Below, piece by piece: positions 57,271-64,000 of a DNA stretch of 64,000 bases (positions are counted from its first letter, which is position 1; every line of letters starts with the position of its first letter). The stretch covers positions 30,613,132-30,677,131 of the forward strand of contig NC_060885.1 of assembly GCF_014805685.1 (NCBI RefSeq), read 5' to 3'. The stretch comes from Silurus meridionalis (Eukaryota; Chordata; Actinopteri; Siluriformes; Siluridae). The notes beneath the pieces are model-generated. The model did not search any database, was not told where the DNA came from, and worked only from the letters and a program-made list of their open reading frames with translations. The position numbers and the translations under genes were made by a program.

Positions 57271-57965
57271 CTTGTTTGGGGCTGTCAGATTCAGCTATTT
57301 ACAATGTAACACAAACCATTGTAAACGTGTTTAAGGGCCTGTTTAAAGACCTTTTGTATTAGTTAAAACATCAAAAGGATGGCGAAGTCGATGTCATGGA
57401 AAGAATACATGCTAATGCGTAACTTTTCCACCTAGAACAGACAATAGTGGACTGTCTGGTTTTGTCTGTGTTTGCCTTCCTGTTGCAGTTGACAGCCGAT
57501 GGCCAACTTTGGCGTGCAAACTACAATATGTACTGGACTTTTGCCAAATTCTTTCCGCAATTATAGGCTACTAGCTTCAAATGAGGGTTGCTTTCGTCTA
57601 AGCACCCCCGCATAACCGGGCCTATTAATAATGAAAAATTTGTAATTTATGTTGAATACAAAACCCCTGACATGAAGTAAATAAATATAGTAGAAAGACA
57701 GAAAGTTAAAATTACCCCTCAAAAAAGTCAGTAAGTTTTCTCTTCCCAAGTGGCGGTTTATTACTCTTCATTTCATAGCTGGCTTCACGTAGCGGCGCCA
57801 AACAAACTGTAAATGATATCACGCGTATGGTGTTTTTTTTAGATGTGGGGGTGTTTGCATTTTAAAGAGACATGATCACTATTTAAATAAACATGCTTAT
57901 GTCACATGAATGGTTGTAAATGATTAATTTACGAAATTGACCATATCTGAACTGCTTGAATTTAA

Positions 57966-58222
57966 TCGTCAATTTTATTTCTATAGCGCTTTTCACAACA
58001 GACAGTGTCTCAATGCAGCTTTACAGAAATCAACAGGTGAATGGTGTGTGTTTATCTCTGATGAGCAGCCGTGGCGACTGTGGCAAGGAAAAACTCCCTT
58101 AGATGTCATGAGTAAGAAACCTTGAAAGGAACCAGACTCAAAATGGGAACCCATCCTCATATGGGTGACATCAAGAGTTTGATCATAAATCTTAAAAACA
58201 ATACAGAACACTGGAGAGTGAG
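57966..58222 (+). repeat. Dispersed fish repeat 'GCAGCTTTACA', copy 4
   Basis: TTTATTTCTATAGCGCTTTT, CAGTGTCTCAATGCAGCTTT, CGTGGCGACTGTGGCAAGGA, GAACACTGGAGAGTGAGAAC. Confidence 0.88.
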
Positions 58223-58364
58223 AACTAAATTTAATCAGATGTGTAATTCATATATTTTTTACTCAAATAATCATGGGGACCCCCCTAAGTCTATTTTTTA
58301 CTTGTCATGAGGGTCCCTAATGCCTTATGGAGGATCCCTAGTGGAACATCTTCTCAGAAGATGT

Positions 58365-58460
58365 TATTATGACAGTAAAACGGGATAAAATATGAAATGG
58401 GATGTTCAAAACGCACATGTCTTATCATCAGGCGTCCACAAACCTTTGTTTGAATAGTGT
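58365..58460 (+). mobile_element. Tc1-like right-end fragment
   Basis: ATGAAATGGGATGTTCAAAA, CGCACATGTCTTATCATCAG and GCGTCCACAAACCTTTGTTT are the right end of the family at 34100-34445 and 44209-44620. Confidence 0.65.
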
Positions 58461-58607
58461 CGTTCGAGTCAACGGTTATGTCAATTATTTTACATAATTT
58501 TCAGCTCTGCCTCCTTTATTTTGTACTCCATATTGTGTGTGTTTGTGTGTCCATAAAACTAATATTAACTCACAAAGCAATCACACGTTTAAGTTTCTTT
58601 AATGCTG

Positions 58608-59540
<933 letters not shown>

Positions 59541-61073
59541 TGAGAGTGTGTGTCTTTGTGTTACGCCGAGATCAGTGTGCAGCAGCTGCTTATCAGCTGC
59601 AGGTGTGTGCACGCTGATACCTGGCTGAGCCACTGAGAGCAGCCTAGCTAGAAATTGATGTTTCACATCAGTGCCCTGCTCTCTGCTCGGCTGACACTGC
59701 CGGGTGTGCGTGCATGTGTGTGTATGTGTGTGTGTTTGACAGTGCACTAATGTGCACTGTACGTGTGGTTAACATTCAAGCAACACGAAAGCAGAGGTTT
59801 GTCATAAAATATGCATATCGGAGTCAAATAGATATAATCTTCATATCGTATTCAGAATCGTAGCTCCGGCGAAAACCACGCTGAACATTTCACTCGTTCC
59901 GAAATTTCCCTCACTGGAACGCCAGGTTTGTGCGGACACATTCGAAATCAACTCTAAATGACGGGCACAAGTTGCGTATGAAAACTGTAAATGGAAAAAT
60001 TAAATTAGAAAAATCGAATACAAAAAAAAAATCATAACGTGTAACATTAACGAAGTGAAATATCAAGAACGAATTATTGATTTTAGTGATTTTAAAAATA
60101 ATATGACAAACATTTAATAGGAGTGGAGTTTATTAGCAGCATATTGTTGCATAAAGAGTTGTAATGATGCTGCTATTCAGTGCAAATTTTTTTGTTTTTA
60201 GCTGTATGGCTACCACATTATTTATAAGCTAACAAAAATAGCGCTCAAACCAGCATATTCTAGCTGAAAGTTAGACCCTGGTGGTGACACAAGACATTAA
60301 ATTGAGGTCATTGAATCGTCATGTCAATATTTTTGTCTCTTTGTTTCACTTTTACTCTGTTGCATATGATTTAATGCTGTTTTCTCGTTGCTATATTCAA
60401 TGTTGGCTTTGATTAGCACTGATTGGTTTTGTGAGTGTGTTCACAGGCTAAAACAAACAAGTCCGGCGTAATGTGATTATATGTCTTAAACTGTGACTTT
60501 GACACTTGATTTAATTCTGTCTTTTACTAGAGGTGGGAGAAAAACACAGAATCGTATGAAACCGAGACACGCCTCTGTTTTCTATTTTCCAATTCCTCTC
60601 ATCTGTTGCATAACTTCTGAACAGTGCTTATGTCTCCAGTCACGTCTGAGGCTGAGCACCACATTTTCGGTATTAACTCTTCAAGATGCTCACATAACTC
60701 AACTCTGAATGCAGCTCGCTGTACTCAGGCTTTCCGTCTTATTCTTTCTGTTTGCAATTTCTCTTTCTTCGGCTCCTTCTTTCTCTCTTCTCCGTTCCTC
60801 CTCCCTTTTTTCCATTGTCACACTTAATCTACTGTCCTTCCGCTTTGAAGTCTCTTTCGCGTTTCACTCTTTCTCACCCCCCTTCTGTCTCTCTTGTGCT
60901 TTTTACTCCGTTCCTCTCGCACTCTCCTTTTTCTCCATCTTTTCACTCTGCTGAGTCTCATTGTCATTTAGGTTCCGTGACCTCAGCCCAGACAATTATG
61001 TCCTCAATCTGACAGCATCAGGAAATACAAGTGAACCTGTATCTGTATTTAATTTACTTTAAGCTAGAGAGAG

Positions 61074-61076
<3 letters not shown>

Positions 61077-61134
<58 letters not shown>
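61077..61134. repeat. (GT)n microsatellite
   Basis: About 29 uninterrupted units. Confidence 0.97.
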
Positions 61135-61137
<3 letters not shown>

Positions 61138-61939
61138 ACAGGCTGAGTGTGGTACTGAAATATAATTACTGGAGGAAAATTGAGGTGCTCCCTCTTATCT
61201 TTGTCAGGTGAAGGTGGTTGACATTTAACATGAAGAGCAGACTTCATTCACTCCTCTGTCACCTTCTTGCCCCCCCCCTCTCTCTCTGTCTCTCTCGCTG
61301 TGTGCTCCATCTCTCTTTTCTTTTATATGACAAACTATCTTTTCTTTATTAGCACTTATTTACTTCACATTCAGTATACCATATGGAGGAGCAGAGAAGG
61401 ATGTAGGCATCACAATATGCTTCATAAAGTGCTCAAATCTGATTTATTAGCCACAAAAGTTGTTGTGTTTATGACAGAAATGAGTGTGTGTTGTTTGAGT
61501 GATGCAGGGCAGCTGGTTACATATCAGCAAGATCTCTGGATTTTTGAACCCTGAAGAGGTTGTTGGGGTTTCTGACATCAAGCAGAACAATGGAGTGGAT
61601 GACAAAAAAAGATTATTGATTTCTCAACCCGGTGTCCAAAAGTAACAAATAAACAGCAAAGACATATTGATGAAACTTGTAATTTGATTGTCTACATCTA
61701 AGGCTGTGTTGGAAAGTCCATAATTTTTTGCTTCTTCTGTCAATTCCTGCTCTAATTGATTGACATATGTGTGTATTGTGTATGTGTTATTCTGACCTTA
61801 TCCATACCCCCTGGTTATAACTTGATGAATATAGCTGGGGCTGAATTCTGGAAAACGGTAAAAACATTTTTTTTCTTTGTCAATAATAGATTTGACAGCT
61901 CACCTTTCAGAACATAAAAAATATTCATCTTTTTAAAAC

Positions 61940-62130
61940 AAGATGCAGCTCATTGGTTAAGGCCTGGGTTACTGATCAAAAGGTCAAAATTTAACCCCCA
62001 GAATTGCCAAGCTGCCACTCTTGGGCCCTTGAGCAAGGCCCTTAACCCTCTGTGCTCCAGGGGCGCCATATCTTCCCGAGCAAGCTGGGAATGCAAAGAA
62101 AGAAATTCACTGTACTGTAATTCATATGTA
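61940..62130 (+). mobile_element. SINE (second family), near full length
   Basis: CAGCTCATTGGTTAAGGCCT, GGGTTACTGATCAAAAGGTC, AAGCTGCCACTCTTGGGCCC, TTGAGCAAGGCCCTTAACCC, GTGCTCCAGGGGCGCCATAT and the tail AAAGAAATTCACTGTACTGT. Confidence 0.9.
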
Positions 62131-63449
62131 TATACATACTGTATTGGGCCGTGCAATCCACCTTCTAATACCAACATTATGACACCATGGCTGAAGAAAC
62201 CATCAATATTATAGAGAAACGCAGAAAACTGCATCACAGACAGGAATCTCATAGAGTGAGAATGAATGACATTACTAAAGCAGTGAACCCAAATGAACAG
62301 AATTCAACAAGTCTCCTTTTACTGCAGCCACAGCTACACCACCCGCATACATCATCTCCAGCAGAAGCTCATAAAATGCCCCTGAAGTTTTCGCTGCATT
62401 TTTATGCTTTTTTTCTGTCCGTTAAAGTTTTCCTCGGGATTTGAAACAAAGGCAAATTGTGTATTTTTGTGCAAAATTCTGTAGGAAAAAACCCACAAAA
62501 GTATAAATTATACTTGAAGAAGCGTTACCCCTGTTTCGAACTGTTTTGGCCGGCCTTTCCTCATGATGTCCAGCTTTTCTTTAAAAAAGTGTAAAAGTGT
62601 ATCTGCAACCAAATACATTTCTTCTTAGCAACTTTAGAATAAAAAAACACTATGAAATCCACGCAAATATATTTACGGTTATGCAGTTTGCTACAGATGT
62701 GGGTTGCACACTCTGACTAGTGTGCTTTCTGACCAGTCAATTAAAGGACTCGAAAAAGCTGATATGATTGTACGACTGCTAGATGGCATTTCGCAACAGC
62801 TTCAAGCAACACCTACTTTATGCTACAAGCACCACACTGTTGATTCTGAAGGCTTCACTGTAGATTCCTTTGAATTTGGCAACATGTAATGGCTGTGATC
62901 TGATTGGATAAAACTACTAAAAAAAATTTATTCTATCAATGATTCTTGCCACTGCATACAAACACATATTCAGTTTTGCTGTATTGTATTACATTAACAG
63001 TTCTTGGGTGTAGACGTTTGGACCACACTGTGTTATAAATACTATGAATTATGAGCATGTCGGCACATGAACAGCGAGAAAAATCCATAGTACAGTGTGT
63101 GCAAGTATTTGTGCTACAGATTGGAAAGGATCATTCTTTACTGTGAAACATGGCAGTGTTGCTTTTCAGTTCGTACCACATGATGAACACCTATCGATTC
63201 CACACCAAACATGTGATCATGCAAACCGCTGAAGCATTTCTCAAAAATCTATAGAGTCAGAGGTTATAATAGTCAACTTACTGCCATGCGTGCACCCATG
63301 GGTACATCTGATAATGCTTTACAGCAAGCATAGTGATAAATCAGGTCACACACTTATTTAACGTTCACTGATGCATCTGAAAGTTGAGTCACGTCAACCG
63401 GACTTCTTTTTGGTTGGATCGAAATGTTTCTCTTCTAATCCGAGCAGGT

Positions 63450-63990
63450 TCTTCAAACTTTTTTGTATGCTTCAGGGTCAAGGATCCTCCCCTCCATGAA
63501 GAGATGAAGGCCAACTAGCGTGTACGTTCTGAACTTGTGTGTGAGAACAGAACTCTCCCATACCAGCAGGTAGCAGTAGTCTGTATTTGGCATCCAAAAA
63601 GGGAAACTGGAAGAGCTGGAACTGTGAATATATATCATTACTAACGGATGCGTGTAGCTTTTTTCAATCATGTCTGCTAAGTTGCAAATGGCACTGTCAG
63701 CTCTTGATCTTCTAGTCTTCAACCGCACTGCAGAATTCAGCTTTCACTATTCGTGTTGGATTCCTTCAGCTATGTTGAGAGAAGGATTTTTCACCTGGAC
63801 ATTGACGGCCTCCTTCACTCCCCTCTCAAAACCATCTGTCTCTCAACACCATCAGTGGCAGCTGATATTTTAAATGATGTATCCACAGAATTGTAAAAGA
63901 ATTGATCAGAATCATGGATGGGTCAAGAATGGACAGGAAAATGTCCACCATGTTGAGGAGACAGTCCATGTCCTGTTTCATCCTGATTTT
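63450..63990 (-). pseudogene. Retroelement ORF remnant with 'ERGVKEA..' tail
   Basis: The minus strand at about 63842-63775 reads DRWF, a one-base frameshift, then ERGVKEAVNVQVKNPSLN. This matches a C-terminal motif ('DREDRWFERGVKEAIxVxxExPSLN') I recall from GIY-YIG-containing retroelement ORFs repeated across fish genomes. A stop follows shortly. Further left, VWESSVLTHKFRTYTLVGLH is open but unassigned. The element class is inferred. Confidence 0.5.
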
Positions 63991-64000
63991 TCTTTTTTAT

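Noticed and set aside
60972..61063. Possible cdh23 exon 4 after CATTTAG (reads GSVTSAQ in the right phase)
   Set aside because: The first residues look like the expected GSSVTQ, but a stop follows after six more codons and the D-N-D-P cadherin continuation is absent. Another frame (FRDLSPDNYVLNLTASGNTS) is open but does not fit the phase or any cadherin sequence.
62704..62889. 61-codon frame (LDGISQQLQATPTLCYKHH region) in intron 3
   Set aside because: Looks protein-like in composition but I recognise no family, see no splice sites, and the neighbourhood carries TE remnants; not enough to call.

Overview
The window is nuclear DNA from a vertebrate, almost certainly a ray-finned (teleost) fish. 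The evidence is AT-rich sequence crowded with CA/GT microsatellites, decayed Tc1/mariner, hAT and Harbinger-type DNA transposons, RTE and L2-like LINE 3' ends, and tRNA-derived SINEs of types known from fish. The species cannot be fixed from the sequence; the SINE and Tc1 families suggest an otophysan such as a catfish. Most ATG-to-stop frames are chance ORFs or microsatellite translations. Real coding sequence is very sparse and split into short exons.

Three protein-coding loci can be supported. (1) About 1.2-4.1 kb, minus strand: the first three coding exons of archease (zbtb8os), the RTCB tRNA-ligase cofactor. They include a 25-bp microexon and an exon whose 5' splice site is the start of a (GT)n microsatellite; the remaining exons lie beyond position 1. 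(2) About 9.9-12.03 kb, plus strand: a C2H2 zinc-finger gene with seven fingers encoded in one terminal exon, with candidate non-coding 5' exons and a poly(A) signal. (3) From about 16.6 kb to beyond the right edge, plus strand: the 5' end of cadherin-23 (cdh23), the hair-cell tip-link cadherin. A CpG-island promoter and putative non-coding exon 1 are followed by an 18-kb intron, the signal-peptide exon (34,826-34,910), a 3.5-kb intron, the exon for the start of EC1 (38,461-38,535), and then at least 25 kb of intron 3. Exon phases and lengths match those I remember for mammalian CDH23.

Region by region: 0-4 kb is archease with an inserted Tc1-derived MITE and an A-rich 80-90-bp tandem array. 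4-10 kb is intergenic and TE-rich (RTE tail, LTR-like pieces, a 1.15-kb long-TIR element). 10-12 kb is the zinc-finger gene. 12-16.5 kb holds a second copy of the same MITE, a SINE, a Harbinger-like transposase remnant, a CTCF-like motif, a 1.2-kb minisatellite and a perfect 36-bp hairpin just upstream of the cdh23 CpG island. 17-64 kb is cdh23 intronic sequence filled with nested transposons and microsatellites.

The most interesting observations are these. Both cdh23 coding exons sit between an upstream (TG)n and a downstream (CA)n tract that are complementary in the pre-mRNA. The archease exon 3 donor lies inside a (GT)n tract. A 72-bp-arm palindrome is split by a MITE that inserted at a TA in one arm. 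Several TE insertions carry clear target-site duplications. No CRISPR, operon or prokaryotic system is present, and I found no convincing new multi-gene system.
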